DNA of 64,000 nucleotides, from positions 124,001-188,000 of the forward strand of contig JADKCV010000001.1 in NCBI GenBank assembly GCA_016718655.1. The letters are read 5' to 3'. Position 1 is the first letter of the stretch, and every line of letters begins with the position of its first letter. Positions 43,843 through 53,601 of this stretch are shown in pieces. The notes beneath the pieces are model-generated. The model had not been told where the DNA came from. It saw nothing but the letters and a program-made list of their open reading frames with translations, and did not search any database. The position numbers were made by a program, and so were the translations under genes. This stretch comes from Flavobacteriales bacterium (lineage in GTDB: Bacteria; Bacteroidota; Bacteroidia; Flavobacteriales_F; PHOS-HE28).

Positions 43843-46287
43843 TCAGTCGATCTCCTTACGCCACAATCGACGGGCGGTCACGTAGGTGGCCAACGTCACG
43901 AAACCGACAACGGTCACCGAACTGAGCGGCATGAGGATGGCCGCGATGAGCGGTGTCAGTTTTCCAGCCACTGCGTAGGAAACACCCGTCACGTTATACA
44001 TCAACGATAAGCCGAGCGAAGCGACCACGATCCGCCGCGCACGCCGGGCCAGCATGAGGGCCTGAGGCAAACGGTCCAAGCTACGCGCATCCAGAATGGC
44101 ATCACTGGCCGGGGTCAATGCCGCACTGGTCTCGCTCACCGTCATTCCCACATCGCTTTGTGCCAAAGCACCGGCATCGTTGAGACCATCGCCTACCATC
44201 ATCACGCGCGCGCCCTTGGACTGCAGCTGTTCGCACAAAGGCGGATTCTGACCAGGCGAACAGGCCGTGTGCATGTGGTCCGGGTTGAAGACCGCAGCCA
44301 CCTCGGCATCCACATTGGTATCACCGGTCAGCAGGTGCGTAGCGGCATGACCCTGCATTCCGTTCACAGCGTTCGCCATACCTGAACGCGCCCGTTTGCG
44401 CACAGCGAAACATCCACGGTACATACCACCGATCGCGATGTGCACCTGCGCCTCACCGGGTTCCACCGGGGCAGCCATGCCCCCGGTGTGCAGGGCGGAA
44501 CCGATGCGCACGCGCGAACCGCGTACCGTGCCTTCGATCCCCTGTCCGGCGTGTTCCTCCACCTCGATGGCATCGGTGACGACCGGCTTCAACGCCTGGT
44601 AGAGGACCGCGCTCAAAGGATGTGCACTGTTGCGGGCAAGGGATCTCACTCGCTGCTCTTCATCGGCGGTGAGTGGTCGTCCGATGAAGCGCAGCTCATA
44701 GGCCTCGCGGGCCGTAAGCGTTCCTGTCTTATCGAAGACCACCGTGTTCACATGCGCCATGCGTTCCACCACCTCGGCATCGCGCAGGAACACGCCACGG
44801 TTGCCCAACAGGCGCATGGTGTGCCCGTAGGTGAAAGGCATGCTCAATGCGAGGGCACATGGGCAGGCCACGATGAGCACCGCAGTGACCACAGGCCAGA
44901 CCATGGCGGCATCACGCCCGGCCCAGTATACGCCGGCAACAATGCTGATAAGAATGACCGCGACCGTGAATCGCTTGGCCACGGCGTCGATAATGCGCGG
45001 CATGGCAGGTCGTTGGGCAGCACTCGCTCCGGCGTGTTCCTCCCAGAGGCGCTTGAGGTGGCTCTGTTGGAAAGGCCGCAGCACTTCCACCTCGATCGCC
45101 GCACCGCGCTGCCGGCCTCCCGCACGTATGGTCTCACCCACAGCACGGCGCATGGGCAAGGTCTCGCCGGTGATGAAGCTGTTGTCGATATTGCCGATCC
45201 CCGCGCGCAACACACCGTCCACGGGAATGAGTTCCTGATCCCGTACCACGATATGGTCACCCTGGACCAGATCGCCCACGCTCACCGCCTCCTCCAACTC
45301 GCCACGCTTGCGCAACACCACCAGCGGCAGGAAGTCCGAAAGGGTGCGATCGAAGCTCAAGGCCTGATAGGTGTAGGCCTGGTACCAGCGGCCGACCAGA
45401 AGGAAGAATACCAATCCAGCGAGGGAATCGAAGTAGCCAGGGCCGATGTCGAACACCACATCGGCCGTGCTGCGGAGGAAAAGCGCGAGGATCCCCAAGG
45501 CGATGGGCTGATCGATGTTCACTTGGCGCGTGCGGATACCCGCCCAGGCCGAAGTGAAGAAGTCGGTGCTGGAGAAGAGCAACACCGGGACCGAGAAGGC
45601 GAGGCTCAGATATTGGAAGCCTTTCAACAGGAGGTGATCGCTACCGTCGGCACCGAGGTACTCCGGAAAGCTGAAGAGCATGATGTTACCGAACGCGAAC
45701 GCGGCGATGCCGAGCTTCACGTACAGCATGCGGGGAACACCTGCGCCGCGCTTACCGCTCTTCTCACCGGCACGGTCCAATAGAGGTGCGTAGCCGATTC
45801 GACGCAACAGTTCGACCAGGGCCCGTAGGCTCAGCTGTGATTCCCGGAAGGTGATACTCAACTCCTTCTCCGAGAATCGGACACGCGAACGAATGATGGC
45901 GGATTCCACGCGTTGCAGGTTCTCCAGCAACCAGATGCAGCTGCTGCAGTGCATTTGCGGGATGTTCAGCGTCACACGGGTGATCCCGTCCTCACTGTAC
46001 TCCACCAGTTTGTCCCGCACCTCGGCCAGATCGAAGAGCTCCGGCCTTAGCTCCGTGGTGTCGCGCTCCTCCTTCACCCCGGGTTGTTCGGTGAGCTCGT
46101 AATAATCGCACAGGCCGCTCTCCTGCAACAGGCCATAGACCGCCTTGCAGCCTTGGCAGCAGAAGTCCTTCTCATCGAACCGCAGATGGTCCTCCTTGCA
46201 CGCGTCGCCGCAGTGGAAACACGTGGTCTTTTGCGCGATGTGTTGTTGCACGTGACAAAAGTCAGGTGGGGTGCTTCGGTAGGACAT
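43843..46287 (-). CDS. ccoI: Copper-type P1B ATPase for cbb3 oxidase assembly (CcoI/FixI)
   Basis: CcoI pumps copper needed for oxidase assembly. The N-terminus has a Cys-rich domain (TTCFHCGDACKEDHL, FCCQGCKAVYGLL) that precedes a heavy-metal-associated domain whose metal site is MHCSSCIWLLENL. The membrane and catalytic parts show CPCALALSMPF, DKTGTLTARE (phosphorylated Asp), NSAHPLSAVL and VGDGLNDAGAL. I start at the second Met (MSYRSTPPDF) since the first adds three hydrophobic residues only. Length about 814 residues. It is the first gene of the cbb3 locus on the minus strand and is divergent from the methyltransferase gene. Confidence 0.94.
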   Translation of the reverse strand: MSYRSTPPDFCHVQQHIAQKTTCFHCGDACKEDHLRFDEKDFCCQGCKAVYGLLQESGLCDYYELTEQPGVKEERDTTELRPELFDLAEVRDKLVEYSEDGITRVTLNIPQMHCSSCIWLLENLQRVESAIIRSRVRFSEKELSITFRESQLSLRALVELLRRIGYAPLLDRAGEKSGKRGAGVPRMLYVKLGIAAFAFGNIMLFSFPEYLGADGSDHLLLKGFQYLSLAFSVPVLLFSSTDFFTSAWAGIRTRQVNIDQPIALGILALFLRSTADVVFDIGPGYFDSLAGLVFFLLVGRWYQAYTYQALSFDRTLSDFLPLVVLRKRGELEEAVSVGDLVQGDHIVVRDQELIPVDGVLRAGIGNIDNSFITGETLPMRRAVGETIRAGGRQRGAAIEVEVLRPFQQSHLKRLWEEHAGASAAQRPAMPRIIDAVAKRFTVAVILISIVAGVYWAGRDAAMVWPVVTAVLIVACPCALALSMPFTYGHTMRLLGNRGVFLRDAEVVERMAHVNTVVFDKTGTLTAREAYELRFIGRPLTADEEQRVRSLARNSAHPLSAVLYQALKPVVTDAIEVEEHAGQGIEGTVRGSRVRIGSALHTGGMAAPVEPGEAQVHIAIGGMYRGCFAVRKRARSGMANAVNGMQGHAATHLLTGDTNVDAEVAAVFNPDHMHTACSPGQNPPLCEQLQSKGARVMMVGDGLNDAGALAQSDVGMTVSETSAALTPASDAILDARSLDRLPQALMLARRARRIVVASLGLSLMYNVTGVSYAVAGKLTPLIAAILMPLSSVTVVGFVTLATYVTARRLWRKEID

Positions 46288-46351
46288 GACGAACATCAGG
46301 CTGTTCGCAGGGGGGGCGGTCGTAGGGCGATGACCGGTACAATGCCCCTTC

Positions 46352-46359
46352 TACCTTTG
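46352..46359 (+). promoter_or_regulatory. -7 box for the methyltransferase gene
   Basis: TACCTTTG exactly matches TAnnTTTG and ends 11 bases before the ATG at 46371. Confidence 0.5.
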
Positions 46360-46370
46360 GCGCATCGACC

Positions 46371-47158
46371 ATGGGTGATCATCTGCGGCAGATCGGCAGC
46401 TACCTCGGGCACCTGGTGAAGGCGCGCAACCGGCATGGCGTGCATAGTCCTTTCGTGTACGAACTGATCACCCAGGTATTGCGTTCGGGTGGTGACAGGC
46501 CCGAGTTCACCGCGATCGAACAGGCACGGACCGAACTCTTGGTGAGCGAACAAACGATCCGGGTGAACGACCTGGGTGCTGGTTCCCGGGTGTTCGACCT
46601 CCCCGTGCGCCGTGTGTCGGACATCACCCGGTCGGCGGTGAAGGCACCCAGACAGGCGCAACTACTTTTCCGGCTGGCACGATACCTTGACGCGGGCACT
46701 GTGGTGGAACTGGGAACCTCCTTCGGCATCAGCACGCTCTATCTGGCGCGCGGTGCCGAGAACGGCGTGGTCCATACCATCGAGGGTTGTCCGCAGACCT
46801 ACCGCATCGCACAGCACCATTTCGAATTGCTCGAACAGCGCAACATCGAACCCCTCCTCGGCAGTTTCCGCAAACGTCTTCCTGAAGTGTTGGAACAGTT
46901 GGATCCATTGACCTGGTGTTCCTCGATGGGCATCATGCCAAGGAACCCACCCTGGAGTATTTCGACTTGTGCCTACAACGGTCGCACAACGATACTGTTC
47001 TAGTGCTCGACGACATCCACTGGAGCCGAGGCATGGAAGAGGCTTGGATCGCCATCAAGGGTCATCCGCGGGTGACGGTGACCATCGACCTGTATAGCAT
47101 GGGGTTGGTCTTCCTGCGCACCGAACAGGCCAAGGAGCATTTCGTGCTGCGCTATTGA
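46371..47158 (+). CDS. Class I SAM-dependent methyltransferase, frame interrupted once
   Basis: The first frame (46371 on) contains the SAM-binding motif I region VVELGTSFGISTLYLARG and motif-II-like VHTIEGCPQTYRIAQHHFELL. The frame then switches near 46910 to FLDGHHAKEPTLEYFDLCLQ, VLVLDDIHWSRGMEEAW and a tail ending LRY at 47158. Adding one G before ACCTGG at about 46911 joins them as LDPLDLVFLDGHH. The restored protein of about 262 residues resembles O-methyltransferase-like proteins of the Bacteroidota, where VFLDG is the metal-site Asp region. The substrate is unknown. The indel is probably a sequencing error. Confidence 0.8.
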
Positions 47159-47246
47159 TCGCGCGCGGTCGCTCCTGCCGATCGGGTGGATCGACGCACA
47201 ACCCAGCCCCGCCGTCGTTACTTAGCGGACCATAAACTGCTGCACC

Positions 47247-47798
47247 ATGAAGATCTACACCCGCACCGGCGACCAGGGCACCACGGGCCTGCTCGGTGGC
47301 GCCCGAGTGGGCAAGGACAACCTCCGGATCGAAGCATATGGCACGGTGGACGAGTTGAACAGCCACATCGGCATGCTCATCGATCTCTCGAACGGCCACC
47401 AAGCGGGGTTATTGGACACGGTGCAGCATACCCTGTTCGTCATCGGCAGTCGCTTGGCGAGCAGCAGCGAAGAGGAGGCCACCCGGTTCCACGTGCCCAC
47501 GATCACCGATGCGGACATCAACGCGCTGGAACATGCCATGGACACCATGGATCGCGACCTGGAGCCCATGCGCAATTTCATCCTACCCGGTGGTCATCCG
47601 GCCATCTCCCAAGCGCATATCTGCCGCACCGTATGCCGCCGTGCCGAACGGCGCGTGGTCCATCTGGCCGCCGAGGAGCCATTGCCCGAAGTGGTGGTGC
47701 GTTACCTCAATCGCTTGTCCGACCTGCTCTTCGTGCTGGCGCGCCATCTGGGAAAGGTGCATGGGGTCGCCGACCGTCCATGGCTGCCGAGGGGCTGA
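47247..47798 (+). CDS. Cob(I)yrinic acid a,c-diamide adenosyltransferase, PduO type
   Basis: The enzyme adenosylates cobalamin to make the coenzyme form. PduO signatures are clear: MKIYTRTGDQGTTGLLGGARVGKD at the N-terminus (ATP-binding), GTVDELNSHIG, then FILPGGHPAISQAHICRTVCRRAERR and a final NRLSDLLFVLARHLG. The 183 residues form the expected all-helical trimer subunit. No other cobalamin gene is nearby. The gene follows the methyltransferase by 88 bases and is separate from the DUF2795 gene. Confidence 0.93.
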   Translation: MKIYTRTGDQGTTGLLGGARVGKDNLRIEAYGTVDELNSHIGMLIDLSNGHQAGLLDTVQHTLFVIGSRLASSSEEEATRFHVPTITDADINALEHAMDTMDRDLEPMRNFILPGGHPAISQAHICRTVCRRAERRVVHLAAEEPLPEVVVRYLNRLSDLLFVLARHLGKVHGVADRPWLPRG

Positions 47799-47865
47799 GA
47801 ATGCCCGTTGACCGCGGGTTCCACCGCCGGTTGATAAGTCACTGTCCGACCGATCGTGTTCCGTC

Positions 47866-47873
47866 TATATTTG
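47866..47873 (+). promoter_or_regulatory. -7 box for the DUF2795 gene
   Basis: TATATTTG, an exact TAnnTTTG match, lies 34 bases before the ATG at 47908. The two bases after it and the following GCGGCC repeat the context seen ahead of the tRNA-Val pair. Confidence 0.5.
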
Positions 47874-47907
47874 CGGCCAATTTCACGGACCCTAACACGG
47901 CCTATCG

Positions 47908-48129
47908 ATGTACTGGACACTGGAACTCGCCTCCTACTTGGAGGATGCACCTTGGCCCGCCACCAAGGATGAATTGATCGACTTCGCGATGCGGACCGGC
48001 GCTCCTTTGGAAGTGGTGGAGAACCTGCAGGCCATCGAGGATGATGAGGAGATCTTCGAATCCATCGAGGACATCTGGCCGGACTACCCATCGAAGGAGG
48101 ACTTCTTCTTCAACGAGGACGAGTATTGA
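47908..48129 (+). CDS. DUF2795 domain protein, small and acidic
   Basis: The 73-residue protein is very acidic (many D and E in the second half, ending FFFNEDEY). Its first part, YWTLELASYLEDAPWPATKDELIDFAMRTGAP, has the DUF2795 pattern in which a short helix follows a conserved PATK segment. The family is small, conserved in Bacteroidota and without a known role. It has its own promoter-like box and a strong terminator, so it is a single-gene unit between the adenosyltransferase and secA. Confidence 0.85.
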   Translation: MYWTLELASYLEDAPWPATKDELIDFAMRTGAPLEVVENLQAIEDDEEIFESIEDIWPDYPSKEDFFFNEDEY

Positions 48130-48148
48130 GCCGCTCACACGGTACTGG

Positions 48149-48177
48149 AAAGCCCCCCGCCAACACGGGGGGTTTTT
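48149..48177 (+). terminator. Rho-independent terminator after the DUF2795 gene
   Basis: The stem CCCCCCG/CGGGGGG with a short loop is followed by T5 and preceded by AAAG. Confidence 0.9.
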
Positions 48178-48251
48178 CATTGCGACCGGCGGTTGCTGCC
48201 GCAATGGCAGACCCGGATGCTTGGCCCGGTCCGTGCTAGGGCGGTACCCGT

Positions 48252-48259
48252 TACCTTTG
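48252..48259 (+). promoter_or_regulatory. -7 box upstream of secA
   Basis: TACCTTTG exactly matches TAnnTTTG. It lies 98 bases ahead of the secA ATG at 48358, leaving a leader of about 90 bases. Confidence 0.45.
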
Positions 48260-48357
48260 CCACCCTTCAAGAACCGGAGCCACCGCACACCAGCACTGCC
48301 AGCCGGTCGATCACCGACCACCGCGCGAAAGGCTCCCTCATCATCCCCCCTCCGACC

Positions 48358-51300
48358 ATGATCGGCATCCTGACCAAAGCCCTCAAGAACGTCTTCGGCG
48401 ACAAGGCCACCCGCGACCTCAAGGAGGTGATGCCCTTGGTGGAGCGTTGCAAGGCCGAATTCGCCAAGCTCGATGGCCTTTCCCACAATGAGCTCCGCGA
48501 TCGCACTCAGCAACTGAAAGCCCGAATTGCCGAGGCCACCCGCGAGGACGACGCCAAGGTGGAGGCCCTGCGTGCAGAGATCGATGCCGACCCGCAAATG
48601 GACATCCACGAGCGTGAGCGCCGCTATGAGGACATCGACAAGATCCAGAAGAACGGTCTCGGAAAGATCGAAGAGGTGCTGCTGGAGATCCTTCCCGAAG
48701 CGTTCGCCGTGGTGAAGGAGACCGCACGTCGGTTCAAGGAGAACACCGAAGATCCGGGTGAAGGCCACCCAGTTGGACCGCGACCTGGCCCTTCGCCGTC
48801 CCGATTCCATCCGGATCGAGGGCGATGAGGCCATCTGGAAGAACAACTGGATCGCCGCAGGCAATACCGTCACCTGGGACATGCTGCACTACGATGTGCA
48901 GCTCATTGGCGGGGTGGCCCTGCACAAGGGAAGGATCGCCGAGATGGGCACCGGTGAGGGAAAGACCTTGGTGAGCACGTTGCCCGTATTCCTCAACGCC
49001 CTCGCGGGCCGCGGGGTGCATGTAGTGACCGTGAACGACTACCTCGCCAAGCGTGATGCAGAATGGATGGGTCCCTTGCACGAGTTCCATGGCATGCGGG
49101 TGGACTGCATCGACAAGCACCAGCCGAACAGCCCCGAGCGCCGCAACGCCTACCTGGCCGACATCACCTACGGCACCAACAACGAATTCGGCTTCGACTA
49201 CCTGCGCGACAACATGGCCCATGCGCCCAGCGCACTTGTCCAGCGTAAGCACCACTTCGCCATCGTGGACGAAGTGGATAGCGTATTGGTGGACGACGCG
49301 CGGACACCACTCATCATCAGCGGCCCCACACCCAAGGGTGATGTGCACCAGTTCGATGAGTACAAGCCGCGGGTGGAGAAGCTCTACAACGCGCAGCGCC
49401 AATTGGTGACGCGCTTGTTGAGCGAAGCCAAGGAACAACTGAAGGGCCTATCGGACGGTACGGCCAACAAGGATCAGCTGGAGCGCGGTGGCATGGCCCT
49501 GCTTCGTGCCTACCGCGGCCTGCCCAAGAACAGTGCACTGATCAAGTTCCTCAGCGAGGCCGGCGTGCGCGCGCACTTGCAGAAGACCGAGAACAACTAC
49601 CTGCAGGACCAGGGCAAGGATATGCCCAAGGTGGATGTGGAACTCTACTTCACCATCGACGAGAAGCAGCACGGTATCGAACTCACCGAGAAGGGCGTGG
49701 ACCTGATAAGTGGTGACATGAACGATGTGTCCTTCTTCATCATGCCCGATGTGGGAGGCACCATCGCCGAGATCGAGAAGAGCGGCGCCGCCACCGAAGA
49801 GAAGGCCCGTCGCAAGGACGAACTGCTGCGCGACTTCGGCATCAAGAGCGAACGCATCCACACCGTGAACCAACTGGTACGCGCCTATGCCCTCTACGAG
49901 AAGGACGTGGAGTACGTGGTGATGGACGGCAAGGTGAAGATCGTGGACGAGCAGACCGGCCGGATCCTGGAAGGGCGCCGCTACAGCGATGGGCTGCACC
50001 AGGCGATCGAGAGCAAGGAGAAGGTGAAGGTGGAGGCGGCCACGCAGACCTACGCCACCGTGACCCTGCAGAACTACTTCCGCATGTACCACAAGCTGGC
50101 CGGTATGACCGGTACGGCCGAGACGGAGGCACAGGAACTGTGGGACATCTACAAGCTGGACGTGATGGTGATCCCCACCAACCGCCCGGTGGTGCGGAAG
50201 GATGCGGAGGACATGGTCTTCAAGACCAAGCGCGAGAAGTACAACGCCGTGATCGACGAGATCGTGGCGTTGCGCGAAGCGGGCCGGCCCACGCTCGTGG
50301 GAACCACCAGTGTCGAAGTGAGCGAGCTGGTGAGCCGCATGCTCAAACTGCGGAACATCCCGCACAACGTGTTGAACGCGAAGCAGCACCAGCGCGAAGC
50401 CGAGATCGTGCAGGAAGCGGGGATGGCTGGCACCGTCACCATCGCCACCAACATGGCCGGCCGGGGTACCGACATCAAGCTGGGGCCCGGCGTGAAGGAG
50501 GCCGGTGGTCTGGCCATCATCGGCACGGAGAAGCACGAGAGCCGGCGGGTGGACCGCCAATTGCGCGGTCGCGCCGGTCGCCAGGGCGACCCCGGCAGCA
50601 GCCAGTTCTACGTGAGCTTGGAGGATGACCTGATGCGCCTGTTCAACAGCGAACGCATCGCCAAACTGATGGACCGCCTGGGCCTCAAGGAGGGCGAGGT
50701 GATCCAGCACAGCATGGTCACCGCCAGCATCGAACGGGCCCAGAAGAAGGTGGAGGAGAACAACTTCGGCATCCGTAAGCGCCTGTTGGAGTATGACGAC
50801 GTGATGAACAGCCAACGCACCGTGATCTACAAGCGGCGCCACCATGCGTTGTTCGGCGAGCGGTTGAAGTTGGACATCCTCAACATGTTCTACGAAGTGG
50901 CACAGGGCATGGTGAACGAATACCATGCGGTGGGCGACTTCGACGGCTTCCAGCTGGAGATGTTCCGTCGCTTCTCGGCGGAATCACCGGTGGATGAGGA
51001 AGGCTTCCGCAAGGTGAAGGCCGAAGAGCTCACGGAACAGGTGTACGAGGCGGCCATCGCCACCTATGCGCGCCACAACCAGACACTGGCCGCACAGGCC
51101 ATGCCGGTGATCACCGATGTGTTCCTCAACCAAGGACAGCAGTACGAGAACATCGTTGTGCCGATCACCGATGGTTTGAAGACCATGCAAGTGGTGGCCA
51201 ACCTGCAGCGCTGCTACAAGAGCCAGGGCCTGGAGCTCTCGGCGAGCATCGAGAAGTACATCACGCTCGCCATCATCGACAACGAGTGGAAGGAGCACCT

Positions 51301-51746
51301 GCGCGAGATGGACGAACTGCGCCGCAGCGTGCAGAACGCCGCCATTGAGCAGAAGGACCCGCTGCTGATCTACAAGCTGGAGAGCTTCAACCTCTTCAAG
51401 GCCATGATCGAGCGCATCAACGGCGATATCGTCGGCTTCCTGAGCAAGGCAGGGCTGCCCTCGGCCCAGCCCCAAGTGCAGGAGGCACCTGCCCCCCGCG
51501 CCCCCGCAGCAACGCGTGGAGACCAGCCGCACGGAGGTACCGCAATACAGCTCCTCCAGTGCCAGCGCCCCTCGCCCCACAACGGGAGCTCCCGCTCCCG
51601 GTCGCGGACCGATGCCACCGCAACCAGCAGGCCCTCCCCGCCCCCCCGCCACCCCTGTGCGGGTCGACAAGGCTCCGGGCCGCAATGACCCTTGCCCTTG
51701 TGGTAGCGGCAAGAAGTACAAGCAGTGCCACGGGCAGGGCGCCTGA
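48358..51746 (+). CDS. secA: Preprotein translocase ATPase SecA, frame interrupted twice
   Basis: SecA drives protein export through SecYEG. The start MIGILTKALKNVFGDKATRD (48358) is in one frame until about 48755, where ENTE must join to IRVKATQLDRDLALRRPDS. The second frame holds the motor: IAEMGTGEGKTLVSTL (Walker A), VDEVDSVLVDDARTPL, AGMTGTAETEAQE, ATNMAGRGTDIKL and QLRGRAGRQGDPGSSQF. A further break near 51490 leads to the C-terminal tail with the zinc-binding motif NDPCPCGSGKKYKQCHGQ ending at 51746. Restored length is about 1130 residues, normal for Bacteroidota. Since the gene is essential, both breaks are likely sequence errors. Confidence 0.93.
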
Positions 51747-51760
51747 GCACGACCCACTGA

Positions 51761-51812
51761 ACAGCCGAAGGCCCCCGATCGCTCGGGGGCCTTCTTGCTT
51801 ATGGTGTATGGA
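51761..51812. repeat. 52-bp direct repeat, left copy, containing the secA terminator
   Basis: The copy holds a 12-bp stem with four-base loop (GAAGGCCCCCGA, loop TCGC, TCGGGGGCCTTC at 51767-51794) followed by TTGCTTATGG. It matches 60137-60188 at 50 of 52 positions. It sits 15 bases after the secA stop and works as its terminator. Together the copies bound an 8.4-kb segment with T9SS cargo genes. Confidence 0.85.
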
Positions 51813-51875
51813 TGTTGGGAACGCCTGAACGAAGGACAGTCCCACTCAGTGCGGCCGGGAGGTGGACAGCGGCAA

Positions 51876-52204
51876 CTACTCCACCACCACCCGCCCCCGC
51901 CTTACCCCTTGCGCCTCCTGCACACGCAACAGGTACACCCCGGCGGGCAGGGCGCTCTGCACCGTGTGGCTGTGTGTGCCTGGGCGCAGCAGCTGCGTAT
52001 GCACCACGCGGCCGATGGCATCCAACAGCTCCAGCGGGGCCGGAGCTTTTAGCGGTAGCTCCAAGGTGAAGGTGCCGCCGGCGGGGTTGGGGTAAGGCTG
52101 CAGAGGGGGTAGTGCCCTGCGCTCGGCGATGCCCACATCCAGGCCGTACAAGCGGCTGATGAAGCGCTGTTGCGGGTAATAGGTGGCGCCGTCATGGTAG
52201 CCGT
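51876..52204 (-). repeat. Near-identical 3' module of protein A (sorting domain)
   Basis: These 329 bases match 53602-53930 without gaps, with about 18 mismatches by eye. The match covers the last roughly 108 codons, including all of the C-terminal sorting domain, and ends abruptly where the two genes become divergent. Confidence 0.85.
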
Positions 52205-53366
52205 GGTAGGCGCCGTAGATGTAGTAACTGCCATCGGGGGCGGGAGTGATACCTTTGAGGTAGCGGTTGTTGACAATGGGTGAATTTTCATAATCACCGC
52301 AGAAAGCTCCCTCGAACTGATCCGTCAGCAAGGTCCCATTTGACTCCAGCATCGCTATACAACCGTGTTCGTGTTCGTTGACAAATTCAAAGTTGCCCAC
52401 CACTATCATTCTGCCATCATTTAAAACATGTACGTCATTAACGGAAGTTAATGAGGCAAAGAACGTATTAATACGATAATCAAGCAATTGAAATTCCAGA
52501 TCTAACGACCCATCCGGCAGTAACTTCAGTAGTGACAAGGTATCCGTGCCGCCCACCAGCTTCATCGCCCCGCCCAGCAGTGCACTGCCATCGGGAAAAG
52601 GATGAATGACCTGTACCCAACCGAAGTTGCTCAACGGGCTTTGGTAGGTGGTATCCAGCGCACCATCGGGGTGGATGCGGAACACCTTGCCTACCGGCTG
52701 ACCCTCATACTGTGTGCCTTGGGTGCTGCACAGGAACTTGCCTTCCACTTCGGGGACCGAGCCCTCTGGGTAAGCCTCGAACTCGAACATGCGACCATTG
52801 CTCTGGCGGTGGATGCGGGTGGTGTCCAAGTAGCCTTCGTTGCTGAACCAGACAAGCGTGTAAATACCTTCAAAATCCCGAACGGTATCGTCCAGCAGGT
52901 GCTGTCCACTGAACAGAATTCTCCCATCATTGAATATGTGAAAATCACCAGCTTGTAGCGAAGAAAAAAATTCATCTTCAAACATGGGGCCAAAATCGGC
53001 ATCTACATATCCATTAGATAAAAGACGACTAACTTCCTGTCCTGCTATTACGTAATATTTATCATTCCATTTCTTTAATTCACCATTTCCCGTAGTTAAT
53101 GGAAATGCAGGAAACGTGGCGTTTCTAGAACCATCTTCAAATAATTGTATACTACCGTAATAATCATTTAGGTCATTTGAAGTAAAATTTGTCAATCCAG
53201 TAACTAATATATTGCTATTATTCATTATTTGAATTGAAGCCACATAAGAGGAGCTTATCCCTACTTGGAATGACGGGTCCAATTGAAACGCCTGCTGTGC
53301 AGAGCTGTTGGTGGCGGCCAAAAAGGCCGCCACCAACAACAAGCTATGCATGCACTGCGTAAGCAT
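51876..53366 (-). CDS. T9SS-sorted delta-60-repeat protein A
   Basis: The 496-residue protein has a signal peptide (MHSLLLVAAFLAATNSSAQQ), then beta-propeller-like delta-60 repeats (FQLDPSFQVG, GALDTTYQSPL, DGSLDLEFQ), and a C-terminal sorting domain starting LQPYPNPAGGTFTLELPL and ending RVQEAQGVRRGRVVVE. It should be exported by the T9SS and held at the surface. The start ATG 53366 overlaps the stop of the orphan sorting-domain remnant (TGATG); 53351 is an alternative. The central coding sequence is noticeably more AT-rich than the 3' end, which is nearly identical to that of protein B. Ligand or role unknown. Confidence 0.88.
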   Translation of the reverse strand: MLTQCMHSLLLVAAFLAATNSSAQQAFQLDPSFQVGISSSYVASIQIMNNSNILVTGLTNFTSNDLNDYYGSIQLFEDGSRNATFPAFPLTTGNGELKKWNDKYYVIAGQEVSRLLSNGYVDADFGPMFEDEFFSSLQAGDFHIFNDGRILFSGQHLLDDTVRDFEGIYTLVWFSNEGYLDTTRIHRQSNGRMFEFEAYPEGSVPEVEGKFLCSTQGTQYEGQPVGKVFRIHPDGALDTTYQSPLSNFGWVQVIHPFPDGSALLGGAMKLVGGTDTLSLLKLLPDGSLDLEFQLLDYRINTFFASLTSVNDVHVLNDGRMIVVGNFEFVNEHEHGCIAMLESNGTLLTDQFEGAFCGDYENSPIVNNRYLKGITPAPDGSYYIYGAYHGYHDGATYYPQQRFISRLYGLDVGIAERRALPPLQPYPNPAGGTFTLELPLKAPAPLELLDAIGRVVHTQLLRPGTHSHTVQSALPAGVYLLRVQEAQGVRRGRVVVE

Positions 53367-53601
53367 CAGGGCTGTACGATCAGGCGTTCGGTTTGTAGGC
53401 GCTTGCCATCCTCCAACAGCTCTACACTGTACAGGCCCTGCGCCACCTGCCGGGTATCCCATACCAGTTGCACTTCAGGACCATTCACCAGTTCTTGATG
53501 CATGATCCGGCCTTGGGCGTCGCGTACTACTACCATGGCATCCGTGGGTTCATGGTCCAAGGTAATGGCCACCTCAGTTTGGCGGGTGACCGTTGCTCGT
53601 T
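53366..53601 (-). pseudogene. Orphan T9SS sorting-domain remnant
   Basis: Between the stop of protein B and the start of protein A, one frame encodes a complete sorting-domain tail without a body: VVVRDAQGRIMHQELV, VWDTRQVAQGLYSVELLEDG, ending in TERLIVQP. The ending matches the QEKLIVQP of the large protein upstream, not the RVVVE type of A and B. It has no signal peptide; the in-frame ATG at 53572 is internal to the domain. The frame is out of phase with protein B. Its TGA overlaps the ATG of protein A, as would the stop of a true upstream gene. It looks like the displaced original 3' end of protein B. Confidence 0.75.

Noticed and set aside
44440..45783. Plus-strand open frame of 447 codons opposite ccoI
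   Set aside because: Antisense to the copper ATPase with conserved motifs.
49448..50926. Minus-strand open frame of 492 codons opposite secA
   Set aside because: Shadow of secA; secA carries all motor motifs.
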